Part shown: positions 1 through 6,627 of the stretch, piece by piece
How positions within the stretch are numbered: position 1 is the first letter of the stretch
How the letters are laid out: every line of letters begins with the position of its first letter
Origin: JAQUGA01 sp964521105
Lineage (GTDB): Bacteria > Bacteroidota > Bacteroidia > Bacteroidales > WCHB1-69
Assembly (NCBI GenBank): GCA_964521105.1
Contig: CAZFPO010000076.1
Span: forward strand, 1 to 13,868
Reading direction: 5' to 3'
DNA: 13,868 bases
The notes under the pieces: generated by a model
Told to the model about the DNA's origin: nothing
The model's input: the letters and a program-made list of their open reading frames with translations, nothing else
Databases searched by the model: none
Translations under genes and position numbers: made by a program

Positions 1-1
1 T

Positions 2-298
2 TCAGAGGGAATTAAACGTAATTATCCGGTAACACCTGGCTTTGCTTATGAAAATGAATATGAAATGGTTTCAATAAATTCCGACACAACTTTACCGAAA
101 GCACTAGTTATTAGGGACTCTTATTGTGTTGCATTAATGCCTTACCTTAACGAAAGTTTTCGAGAAGTAGTTTATATTTTTGATGCCTGGCAGTATAAAT
201 TAAACATGGATATTGTTGAAAAAGAAAAACCTGACGTTGTTATTTTGCAAATATTTGAGCCTCATATTTCTAACATTTTGGATAATTTAAGTAGATAA
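2..298 (+). CDS. C-terminal fragment of an SGNH-hydrolase-like (AlgX/AlgJ/DHHW-type) protein, 5' end outside the window
   Basis: The frame is open from the first full codon at base 2 to the TAA ending at 298, so the gene begins upstream of the window. A Met codon lies at 65, but coding sequence continues without a break before it, so it is not taken as the start. The visible 98 residues contain an 'IRDSY' segment followed about 20 residues later by an aromatic stretch ending 'DAWQY', then 'EKPDVVILQIFE', and they end shortly afterwards. This is how the last part of AlgX/AlgJ-like SGNH domains (alginate O-acetyltransferase-related, DHHW family) usually reads. In that family the Ser of the DS motif is the expected nucleophile, and the Asp/His partners would lie in the missing N-terminal part. 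Such proteins usually pair with an MBOAT O-acyltransferase and acetylate an exported polysaccharide; any such partner would be upstream, outside the window. The family call is by motif only. Confidence 0.62.
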   Translation, partial: SEGIKRNYPVTPGFAYENEYEMVSINSDTTLPKALVIRDSYCVALMPYLNESFREVVYIFDAWQYKLNMDIVEKEKPDVVILQIFEPHISNILDNLSR

Positions 299-318
299 AT
301 TTAATGTGCTAATGATTC

Positions 319-363
319 AATTTGCTAATGTGCTAATTCTGGACTTCGAGCGGAGTCGAGAAG
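319..363. repeat. Dispersed intergenic repeat, copy 1 (short form)
   Basis: Bases 319-351 are identical over 33 nt to 474-506. The shared block is followed here directly by GGAGTCGAGAAG (352-363). The segment ACTTC...GAAGT (343-364) forms an imperfect inverted repeat around a GC-rich core, which stands out in AT-rich surroundings. It lies between convergent genes, as expected of REP-like intergenic elements. Its function is unknown. Confidence 0.75.
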
Positions 364-384
364 TGTAAATATTCCAAAGATTCA

Positions 385-415
385 ATTTGAAGATTTGAAG
401 ATGAGATGATTTGAA
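385..415. repeat. AT-rich 'tttgaagatttgaa' repeat, left copy
   Basis: This 31-nt block matches 13762-13792 near the other end of the window, with two differences (G/A and A/T). It consists of short TTTGAA/TTTGAAGA iterations. It does not code and lies inside the same intergenic repeat patch as the GC-rich repeats on either side. Confidence 0.7.
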
Positions 416-473
416 AATATACGGAGGTTGAGGCATTTTGCACTGAGGAACTCGAAGTGTCGAAACCGAAGTG

Positions 474-542
474 AATTTGCTAATGTGCTAATTCTGGACT
501 TCGAGCAGTTCGACTCCGCTCGCTGACCACGGAGCCGAGAAG
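474..542. repeat. Dispersed intergenic repeat, copy 2 (long form with 24-nt internal insert)
   Basis: Bases 474-506 repeat 319-351 exactly. A 24-nt insert (507-530) then separates this from GGAGCCGAGAAG (531-542), which corresponds to 352-363 of copy 1 with one change. The insert holds TCGACTCCGCTC (510-521), the reverse complement of 348-359 in copy 1. Copy 2 can therefore fold into a CTCCG...CGGAG hairpin (513-517 with 530-534). Together with 299-318 and 364-473, this accounts for the non-coding interval 299-582, where I see no gene. Confidence 0.72.
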
Positions 543-582
543 CATAATAGGGCTAATTTGAGAGAAACACCATAAAGCTAAT

Positions 583-1182
583 TCACTTCGTTTTTTTCGC
601 ACCCCAATGCGATTTTATTAGCATTTTGCGGTCCGTATTTTTGAAAATACCTTGTTTAACTGTTTTTACTTCTTCAATCGTATAAAACGAATCAGGCAAA
701 ATTTCATTTGTTTTGTTTAAAAACTCCGAAAGATGTTTGCGTTTTACAATTGAAAAAATAATTTTTAAAGGTCCTTTGCTGCCTTCGGCATTCATTAATG
801 TGTATCCGTAATTGTTTAATTTCATGTACACAATAAATTCACTAGGTTCGCTATGTGGAAAAATTCGTACAATAGCATTTCCCATCGAAATTTTTTCTTC
901 TAATAATATCCCTACATAATTTCCTAAGGCAAAGCCTAGCCCGTATGCAATAAACGTCATGAAATTATCCATGTGTTTTAAAATCTGACTAACTGCTATA
1001 AGCCAAATTAATGATTCAAAAAATGCCAAAAATGGAGTTATCGTTTTCATCCCTTTTGACAAAAATATTAATCGAAGGGTTCCAATACTTTGGTCAAGAA
1101 TACGAGCCGTACAAATCAAAATTGGAAGTATTACCCACTGAACCCAGAACGAATCTTGAGGAAACAAATTTATAATGTCCAT
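583..1182 (-). CDS. UPF0316 / DUF2179-domain membrane protein (DUF5698-DUF2179 architecture)
   Basis: This is a 199-residue protein. About three hydrophobic segments occupy the N-terminal half (near residues 12-27, 48-67 and 72-94), with a conserved-looking 'ARILDQSIGTLRLIFLSKG' stretch between the first two. A soluble C-terminal domain of about 85 residues (roughly 105-175) follows. That order and the length are typical of the UPF0316 family (COG4843). DUF2179 also occurs at the C terminus of YitT-type membrane proteins. No catalytic motif is visible and the family's function is not established; a ligand-sensing role for the soluble domain is only a guess. The ATG at 1182 is preceded by no other plausible start. 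The gene lies 35 nt downstream of the YD-like repeat gene on the same strand and is probably co-transcribed with it. Confidence 0.82.
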   Translation of the reverse strand: MDIINLFPQDSFWVQWVILPILICTARILDQSIGTLRLIFLSKGMKTITPFLAFFESLIWLIAVSQILKHMDNFMTFIAYGLGFALGNYVGILLEEKISMGNAIVRIFPHSEPSEFIVYMKLNNYGYTLMNAEGSKGPLKIIFSIVKRKHLSEFLNKTNEILPDSFYTIEEVKTVKQGIFKNTDRKMLIKSHWGAKKTK

Positions 1183-1217
1183 GTTATCTGCTAATTAGTG
1201 AAACAATGTGTCGAAAA

Positions 1218-2147
1218 TTAATACATTTCGTATTCGTACTTTAAACTTCCATTTAATAAATAGCCTTCTTCGTCAGCTTTTGGCGATTCGGGACTAAAAA
1301 CAAACTGATCTATTTGCTGAATAATTTTATTTTGATAAGTATACACCTTATATTGCATTAATTCTTCATCTTTATTGTAATAACTTTCGGTTTTAACTAA
1401 TCCGTTTTCATCAATTTCGTATACTTTAACAACATAAGAATCTCGGGTTTCTTCAATGTTTTTTACAAGTTGATTTTTATCATTATATTCAAAATTCGAC
1501 TTAGAAATCAGCTCATCGTAGTTATTATACACCAACGTTGCTGTTTTTAAGTTTTGTTCATTATATAAATGTTCTAAAGTGTTTTTTACGTTTTCAATGT
1601 GGTCAATACGACTTTCGTTAACAATATTTCCATTTTCATCGTATTCAAAATTCAATTCTACTTCTAAGGTTTTATTTTCACCATAAATTTCTTCACGAAT
1701 TTTGTTATTTCCTTGATAAAAATATTTTTTCTCGGAGTTAAATTCCCCGTCCGAATCAATGCTTCTTTTACTTATCAGAAAATTATCATTATTATAAATA
1801 TATTCAACAATATCATAAAAATCGGTGTCATCATCGTATTCATTTTCACCATAATGAATGTGTTCTTTCACTAAGTTGTTATTTTCATAAAAAAATGTAT
1901 GTGATTCTAAAACTTCTTCATTATCATCTAAAAACAGAGTTTCAATTAGCTGATTTTTATCATTGTACGAATATTTGTTGAATGTTTCCAAGTTACCATC
2001 TACAGTATAATCTTTTTCTAATACCATATTTTGATTTTCATCATATTCCTTGTACGAACTTACATAACTGTTGTTAGAGTTGTCGAAAACTATACCCATT
2101 AAATCGCTAATGGTAGTAACTTTAATCGATTTGAATTTTTTACTCAT
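1218..2147 (-). CDS. Unrecognised acidic protein made of about nine YD-like repeats, probably cytoplasmic
   Basis: I do not recognise a named family. The protein is about 309 residues and very rich in Asp, Glu, Asn and Tyr. From about residue 30 it consists of units of 24-30 residues that open with Y-[ND]-x-[NK]-[NG]-x-[LI]-[VI] (for example 'YNDKNQLIE', 'YDENGNIVN', 'YNDKNQLVK') and end in a short Tyr/Phe-rich beta-strand-like run. This resembles YD/RHS or YwqK-type beta repeats. No signal peptide, lipobox or membrane segment is visible, unlike most RHS/YD proteins. The reading frame extends back to a TTG at 2171, but that TTG forms part of a TACCTTTG promoter-like box (2176-2169). I therefore prefer the ATG at 2147 (MSKKFKS...). 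The UPF0316 gene follows after 35 nt. Function is unknown. Confidence 0.72.
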   Translation of the reverse strand: MSKKFKSIKVTTISDLMGIVFDNSNNSYVSSYKEYDENQNMVLEKDYTVDGNLETFNKYSYNDKNQLIETLFLDDNEEVLESHTFFYENNNLVKEHIHYGENEYDDDTDFYDIVEYIYNNDNFLISKRSIDSDGEFNSEKKYFYQGNNKIREEIYGENKTLEVELNFEYDENGNIVNESRIDHIENVKNTLEHLYNEQNLKTATLVYNNYDELISKSNFEYNDKNQLVKNIEETRDSYVVKVYEIDENGLVKTESYYNKDEELMQYKVYTYQNKIIQQIDQFVFSPESPKADEEGYLLNGSLKYEYEMY

Positions 2148-2168
2148 GAGTTTATTATTAAATTTATG

Positions 2169-2176
2169 CAAAGGTA
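2169..2176 (-). promoter_or_regulatory. Bacteroidota-type -7 box (TACCTTTG) for the YD-repeat / UPF0316 unit
   Basis: On the minus strand, TACCTTTG at 2176-2169 matches the TAnnTTTG -7 consensus of the Bacteroidota primary sigma factor. It ends 21 nt before the ATG at 2147, a normal short leader. A TTG lies upstream at 2189-2187, but the spacing (10 nt) is too short for a standard -33 box, so the promoter rests on the -7 box alone. Confidence 0.5.
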
Positions 2177-2242
2177 ATTATATTAACAAAATGCGTTTCA
2201 TTACTTTTTACTAAAAGTGAATTTAACAGTATAAAAAGTTAT

Positions 2243-2250
2243 TAATTTTG
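2243..2250 (+). promoter_or_regulatory. Bacteroidota-type -7 box (TAATTTTG) for the MORN-repeat gene
   Basis: TAATTTTG matches TAnnTTTG and ends 17 nt before the ATG at 2268. No convincing -33 TTG is visible at the usual distance. With the opposite-facing box at 2176-2169, it makes the interval 2148-2267 a divergent promoter region. Confidence 0.5.
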
Positions 2251-2267
2251 AAGAAAAGATATAATAT

Positions 2268-4073
2268 ATGAAATACAAGTATTTAATAATCAGTTTGCTG
2301 TTGGTTTTTTATTTTTCAATAGTGTATTCACAAAAAAGTCCAAAAATTGAAAATCCTTCGGATAGTATTAAATTAAAAGTAAGCCCTTATTTTTTTTATG
2401 ACGAAAATCGACCATATAAAATTAATCCAAAAAAATGGCTCGATTTTCCTCAATTGTTTAATTCGCTTGATGAAGCGCAGTTTGCAATAGATAAAGCCAA
2501 AGACGATTATGATGCCTATCGGGTTTTACAATTGTCAATGCTTGAACAATTTAAAGATGAAAAAAGTAGAAAAGAGGCTTTTTATTTTGTATTTCAATAT
2601 GGATACTTGCAACACGATCCGTTTATTCTTTTTTACCTGATGCAATATATGCAGGATAATCCAGTTGCCAATAGCGAAGAATTGAGCCCTAAGTTTTTAG
2701 CAAATGCAGTTTATAAAATTGCAGCCCTGCGAAACGAAGCAGCCTTGTTGCGAAAAATCGCAAAAGTAAATACTGATTTTGGGTACTTAACAGGTATTAG
2801 TTACGACGAAATTACTCAAAAAGCAAATCAAATTGATGGTTCAATTGCACCAAATTATACTCAATGCAAAAATACATTAATGATAAGGCACGAAGGAATG
2901 TTAATTTCGGGCAGTATTAGTAATGGAAAAGGAATAAAAGAATACACAGTTTCTGATGAAGTTGTTAGAAAGGGTTGGCGATACGAAGGTGAGTTTGTTG
3001 ATGGGTTCGAAAATTTTCAAGGAAATTTATACGATGAAGAGTGTAACGCTGTTTACATTGGACAATGGGATAAAGGCTTGTTTGCTGGTGCTGGGAAATT
3101 TAATAACGTAGATGGTACATATTATATTGGTTTGTTTTTAAATGGAAAATGTCATGGTCAAGGGAAACTATACGATAGAAACGGGAATTTAATCTATTCG
3201 GGCGAATTTAATGAGGGAAAAATTACAGGTAAGGGTAAGCGATTTTATCATAATGGCGACATTTATGAGGGCGATTTTATTGATGCTAAACGTAATGGGA
3301 AAGGAATTTATACTTTCAATAATCGAATTAGATATGAAGGCGATTTTGTTGAAAATTTGCGACATGGTAAAGGTAAATTATACGATGCACGTAACTTATT
3401 ATACTACGATGGTCAATTTGTAAACGACGAGCCCAACGGTCAAGCCATTTCTTATGATTTAACCGATGGTTCATGGTATGAAGGAAATCATACAAACGGT
3501 TTAAAAAATGGACGAATGATTCATTTTTTGAAAGATGGTCGTCAACGATACGAAACATGGGAAAACGGAAAAATGATTGTTGATTCGCATGAGGAGCAAG
3601 CTTTTATTAAAAAAACAATCGATAATCAAAATAAAAAAGAATTTTGTCCTTCAAAAATTTTAGGAGAAGGGTATACAATGGAGCTACCAGGTTCTCCTGA
3701 GCGAAAAGAATTGAATGAATTTACAACAGTTCACTTTTATACAACCGACAAATTTGTGTATTCTTTTACTGAATTCAGAAATGAAAATTACAAAAATTTA
3801 AGTGTGGAAGATACTCGAAGCGTGTTAAATAAAGTTGTAAATTGTAATGGCTATTTAATTGTCAAAGATGCTATTTTTACAAGTAATAAAGCGGGTTTGT
3901 GGTGTCGACATTTAATATTAGATAAAGATGGAAAAGGTGAGGGGCAATATGTTTTTTTAGATTCAAAATTGGGCAAAATTTATATCATTAGAGTGTCGGC
4001 TTTAGTTAAAGCAACTGCTGATAAAGAACTTGATTTGTTAAATACAAAGTTTATTTATGGTGGAAACAAATGA
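2268..4073 (+). CDS. Secreted MORN-repeat protein with helical N-terminal and unassigned C-terminal domains
   Basis: This is a 601-residue protein. Residues 1-22 form a signal peptide (Lys-rich start, hydrophobic core, ending 'VYSQ'), so it is exported to the periplasm or beyond. Residues 23-200 are soluble, apparently helical, and not recognised. Residues 239-425 carry about eight MORN-type units, each starting Y-x-G-x-[FW] and followed by G-x-G-[KI] (for example 'YEGDFIDAKRNGKG'). Residues 465-601 form a separate domain containing 'MELPGSPE' and ending in beta-strand-like segments, reminiscent of small PsbP/Mog1-like (DUF1795-like) domains; that comparison is by eye. MORN repeats are beta-hairpin scaffolds known from eukaryotic membrane-associated proteins and abundant in Bacteroidota, where their role is mostly unknown. 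No type IX sorting tail or lipobox is visible. The gene is monocistronic and convergent with the GT-C/TPR gene. Confidence 0.88.
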   Translation: MKYKYLIISLLLVFYFSIVYSQKSPKIENPSDSIKLKVSPYFFYDENRPYKINPKKWLDFPQLFNSLDEAQFAIDKAKDDYDAYRVLQLSMLEQFKDEKSRKEAFYFVFQYGYLQHDPFILFYLMQYMQDNPVANSEELSPKFLANAVYKIAALRNEAALLRKIAKVNTDFGYLTGISYDEITQKANQIDGSIAPNYTQCKNTLMIRHEGMLISGSISNGKGIKEYTVSDEVVRKGWRYEGEFVDGFENFQGNLYDEECNAVYIGQWDKGLFAGAGKFNNVDGTYYIGLFLNGKCHGQGKLYDRNGNLIYSGEFNEGKITGKGKRFYHNGDIYEGDFIDAKRNGKGIYTFNNRIRYEGDFVENLRHGKGKLYDARNLLYYDGQFVNDEPNGQAISYDLTDGSWYEGNHTNGLKNGRMIHFLKDGRQRYETWENGKMIVDSHEEQAFIKKTIDNQNKKEFCPSKILGEGYTMELPGSPERKELNEFTTVHFYTTDKFVYSFTEFRNENYKNLSVEDTRSVLNKVVNCNGYLIVKDAIFTSNKAGLWCRHLILDKDGKGEGQYVFLDSKLGKIYIIRVSALVKATADKELDLLNTKFIYGGNK

Positions 4074-4119
4074 CAGAGTTTGTCTTACTATAATCTGATA
4101 ATAATTTCCAATAAATCAT

Positions 4120-5835
4120 TTATTTGCAATACTTTATTAAATTTTCTTTTGCCGATTTTGAACCCAATTCGCTCGCTTTTTTAAAATCGTTACACGATTT
4201 TTCTATTGCTCCCATTTTTAAATAAGTGATTCCACGATTGTTAATAGCTTGAGCGTAATCGGGCTTTATTTCTATGGCTTTACTAAAATCAGATATAGCT
4301 TTTTCCAATTGTCCAGTGGTGCCATAAATATAACCTCGATTATAATAGGCTTCATAGTAGTTTTTATTTAATTCAATTGCTTTTGTGTAGTCATCGAGGG
4401 ATTCGTTGGTCAAATTTAAATTGCTTTTCATTAGAGCTCTATTAAAATAAGCTACATAATAGCGATTATTTATGTTGATGGCTTTTGAAAAATCGTCGAT
4501 TGCTATTTTAAATTTGCCCGCTTCGCCAAAAATAAAACCTCGATTATTGTATGCTAATTCCGACTTTTCATTGCTTGAAATGGCAGAATTATAGAAGTTT
4601 ATTGGGCTCGAATAAGCCCTTGATTGGACGTAAGTAAATGACGAAAAAACGACAATGATAAAGATAAAAATCCAAGAATTTTTATACTTAGATTGCTCAA
4701 TCCATGCAGTTGGTAATGAAAATAATATAAGAATTAAAATTCCAACAAGTGGCAAAAGAAAACGATGGTTTAAATAATCGTAATAAATATCTTTGTTAAA
4801 AAGTAATGCTGGAAGCAATAGAATAATAAACCACAAAATTCCAAACGATTTTTCTTTTTTCGATCTATTACTGTTTTTAAAAACTAATATAACGATTAAG
4901 ATTAAAATTATCATACCTATTGCTGTTTTAACAATCGAAAAATCGGGAATTGGAGCAATATTATAGGGTAAAAGGAACGCAAAAAGTGATTCAGGAATAG
5001 TTTGTAATTTGGATATAAATGTTAAAGAGAGCTCAGGGATATAACTAATTTCTATTTCTGATGAAGAATTTGATGAGATAGCTTTTGAACGAAACCATAA
5101 CCAAATTATTCCCGAGAAAAAATAAAGTATAATCGGTAACGAGTCCTTAATTTTATAATTAACTTTTGGGATAAAAAATAAATAATAAATTAGATACAAA
5201 AAAGGAAGTAATACCGCCGTTTCTTTGCTAAACAATGCTAATGTGAAAGCAATCCAGTGATAAATTAAATTTGATGTTTTTTTATTGTCGAAATATTGTA
5301 TCAAAAAAATAAACGATAATATTGAGAAAAGGGTGAGTAATAAATCGCCCAAAGCTGGTATCCAAGCAATATTTGAAACAAAAAGAGGATTTACACAAAA
5401 TACCAAAGTGCCTAATAATGCTATTTTGGAGGGTATTTTCAATTTAATTAATAATAATAACAAACTGCATGAGATTAATCCTATAAGCAAAAGATTTGTA
5501 AAATGAAACATAATTGGAGTATTAACTCCAGAGCTAATTGTACTAAACATATATAAAACCGATTGTAATGGTCGGTAATATTCGCTGCTTCCGTTTAAAA
5601 AAGCATCGGTTAAAAAAAGATTGGGTAAATTATTAATATTACTTAAAATATCTGTGTTGCTTTGGATAATAACATTGTCATCGAAGTTTGTATATCCAAA
5701 CGAAAGAGTTTGTATATAAAGTAGGACAGGAACAAAAAATACAATTAAAAGTGGTTTATATAAATTGATGTGTTGATGAGTGTTTTTGTTATGGTTGATA
5801 TTTTTTGAAGTATGTTTAAGGTTATTCTTTTTCAT
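4120..5835 (-). CDS. GT-C-like (TMTC-like) polytopic membrane glycosyltransferase with C-terminal TPRs
   Basis: This is a 571-residue protein. A short polar Lys/Asn/His-rich N terminus is followed by about 10-11 hydrophobic segments spread over residues 26-402. The first outer loop begins 'GYTNFDDN' (acidic pair D52-D53) and is followed by 'YYRPL' at 86-90. Both are signatures of the GT-C fold family that includes PMT, TMTC and many bacterial membrane TPR proteins; the first-loop acidic residues are the usual catalytic or metal site. 'SKETA' at 203-207 is another typical loop. Residues 427-561 hold four TPRs ('YNNRG', 'YFNRA', 'YYNRG', 'INNRG'). GT-C enzymes transfer sugar from a polyprenyl-phosphate donor on the non-cytoplasmic side. 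The preceding gene is a DPM1-like GT2 that could supply that donor; the gap is 39 nt. The acceptor is unknown, and activity is inferred from the fold only. Confidence 0.75.
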   Translation of the reverse strand: MKKNNLKHTSKNINHNKNTHQHINLYKPLLIVFFVPVLLYIQTLSFGYTNFDDNVIIQSNTDILSNINNLPNLFLTDAFLNGSSEYYRPLQSVLYMFSTISSGVNTPIMFHFTNLLLIGLISCSLLLLLIKLKIPSKIALLGTLVFCVNPLFVSNIAWIPALGDLLLTLFSILSFIFLIQYFDNKKTSNLIYHWIAFTLALFSKETAVLLPFLYLIYYLFFIPKVNYKIKDSLPIILYFFSGIIWLWFRSKAISSNSSSEIEISYIPELSLTFISKLQTIPESLFAFLLPYNIAPIPDFSIVKTAIGMIILILIVILVFKNSNRSKKEKSFGILWFIILLLPALLFNKDIYYDYLNHRFLLPLVGILILILFSLPTAWIEQSKYKNSWIFIFIIVVFSSFTYVQSRAYSSPINFYNSAISSNEKSELAYNNRGFIFGEAGKFKIAIDDFSKAININNRYYVAYFNRALMKSNLNLTNESLDDYTKAIELNKNYYEAYYNRGYIYGTTGQLEKAISDFSKAIEIKPDYAQAINNRGITYLKMGAIEKSCNDFKKASELGSKSAKENLIKYCK

Positions 5836-5874
5836 AGTTGAAGGTAAGTGGTGAAATATGTATATGATTGTTTT

Positions 5875-6627
5875 TTAGTTATTTTGCTGGCGATATAATT
5901 TGCAATTAATTATTTTATTATAATGTAAAAAGTGTTTTATCGAAGTTTTTAATACACCTAAGCCATATTTTATGCTTCTGCTGAAATTAATGGAAGAAGA
6001 ATCGGGAAAATATTTTGTAGGACAACTAATTTCAGCAATTTTAAAACCAGCCATGAAAATTTGTGAAAGTACTTGATTGTCAAAAATAAAATCGTTGGAA
6101 TTTTTTTGGTAATTAATGGTTTTTAAAACATTGGCTTTATATGCTCTATAACCTGTATGATATTCGGACAGCTTTTGGTTGATTAACAAGTTTTGAATGA
6201 ACGTTAAAAAACGATTTGAAATGTATTTATAAATTGGCATTCCGCCTTTTAAAGCACCATTGCCCAATATTCGTGAGCCAAGAACAACATCGTATAAATC
6301 AGAAGTTAGTAAATTAACCATGGATGGAATTAGGAGTGGAGTATACTGATAATCTGGATGTAGCATAATAATAATATCCGCATTTAAGTCTATTGCTTTA
6401 TCGTAACAACTTTTTTGATTCGCTCCGTAACCTTTGTTTTGATTATGAATTAAAATATGCTTAATTCGAAGTTTTTTAGCTACATCTACCGTGTTGTCAT
6501 AACTCGCATCATCCACCAAAATCACCTCGTCAACCATATCGAAAGGCAATTCGTTATACGTTTTTTCGAGAGTTTTTTCGGCGTTGTATGCAGGCATCAC
6601 AACAACTATTTTTTGATTGTTAAGCAT
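5875..6627 (-). CDS. Family 2 glycosyltransferase, DPM1-like
   Basis: This is a 250-residue single-domain GT-A enzyme with no membrane segment. It shows the N-terminal nucleotide-binding strand 'VVMPAYNAEKTL' (9-20), the first acidic motif 'VDDAS' (38-42), 'NKGYGAN' (64-70), 'HPDYQY' (90-95) at the position of the family's DxD motif, 'GSR' (117-119) and 'HTGYRAY' (157-163). This is the dolichyl/polyprenyl-phosphate mannosyl- or glucosyltransferase type of GT2. The first Asp of DxD is replaced by His90 and D92 is kept; I believe this occurs in related bacterial enzymes. The likely reaction is transfer from a nucleotide sugar to a polyprenyl phosphate; the sugar is not predictable. A GTG at 6630 precedes the ATG at 6627. 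I choose the ATG, which overlaps the recQ end by 8 nt and implies translational coupling. The GT-C/TPR gene follows after 39 nt. Confidence 0.87.
   Translation of the reverse strand: MLNNQKIVVVMPAYNAEKTLEKTYNELPFDMVDEVILVDDASYDNTVDVAKKLRIKHILIHNQNKGYGANQKSCYDKAIDLNADIIIMLHPDYQYTPLLIPSMVNLLTSDLYDVVLGSRILGNGALKGGMPIYKYISNRFLTFIQNLLINQKLSEYHTGYRAYKANVLKTINYQKNSNDFIFDNQVLSQIFMAGFKIAEISCPTKYFPDSSSINFSRSIKYGLGVLKTSIKHFLHYNKIINCKLYRQQNN

Noticed and set aside
299..582. Repeat patch considered as a CRISPR array
   Set aside because: Only two copies of the main unit exist, with unequal spacing and an internal insert in one; there are no regular spacers and no cas genes.
3211..3558. Short open frames on both strands inside the MORN array
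   Set aside because: They are frame shadows created by the repetitive MORN codons; the MORN frame is continuous.
4110..4124. Palindrome AATAAAT-C-ATTTATT between convergent genes, considered as a terminator
   Set aside because: It is pure A/T, has a 1-nt centre and no U-tract, and overlaps the stop codon of the GT-C gene; chance is likely in this composition.
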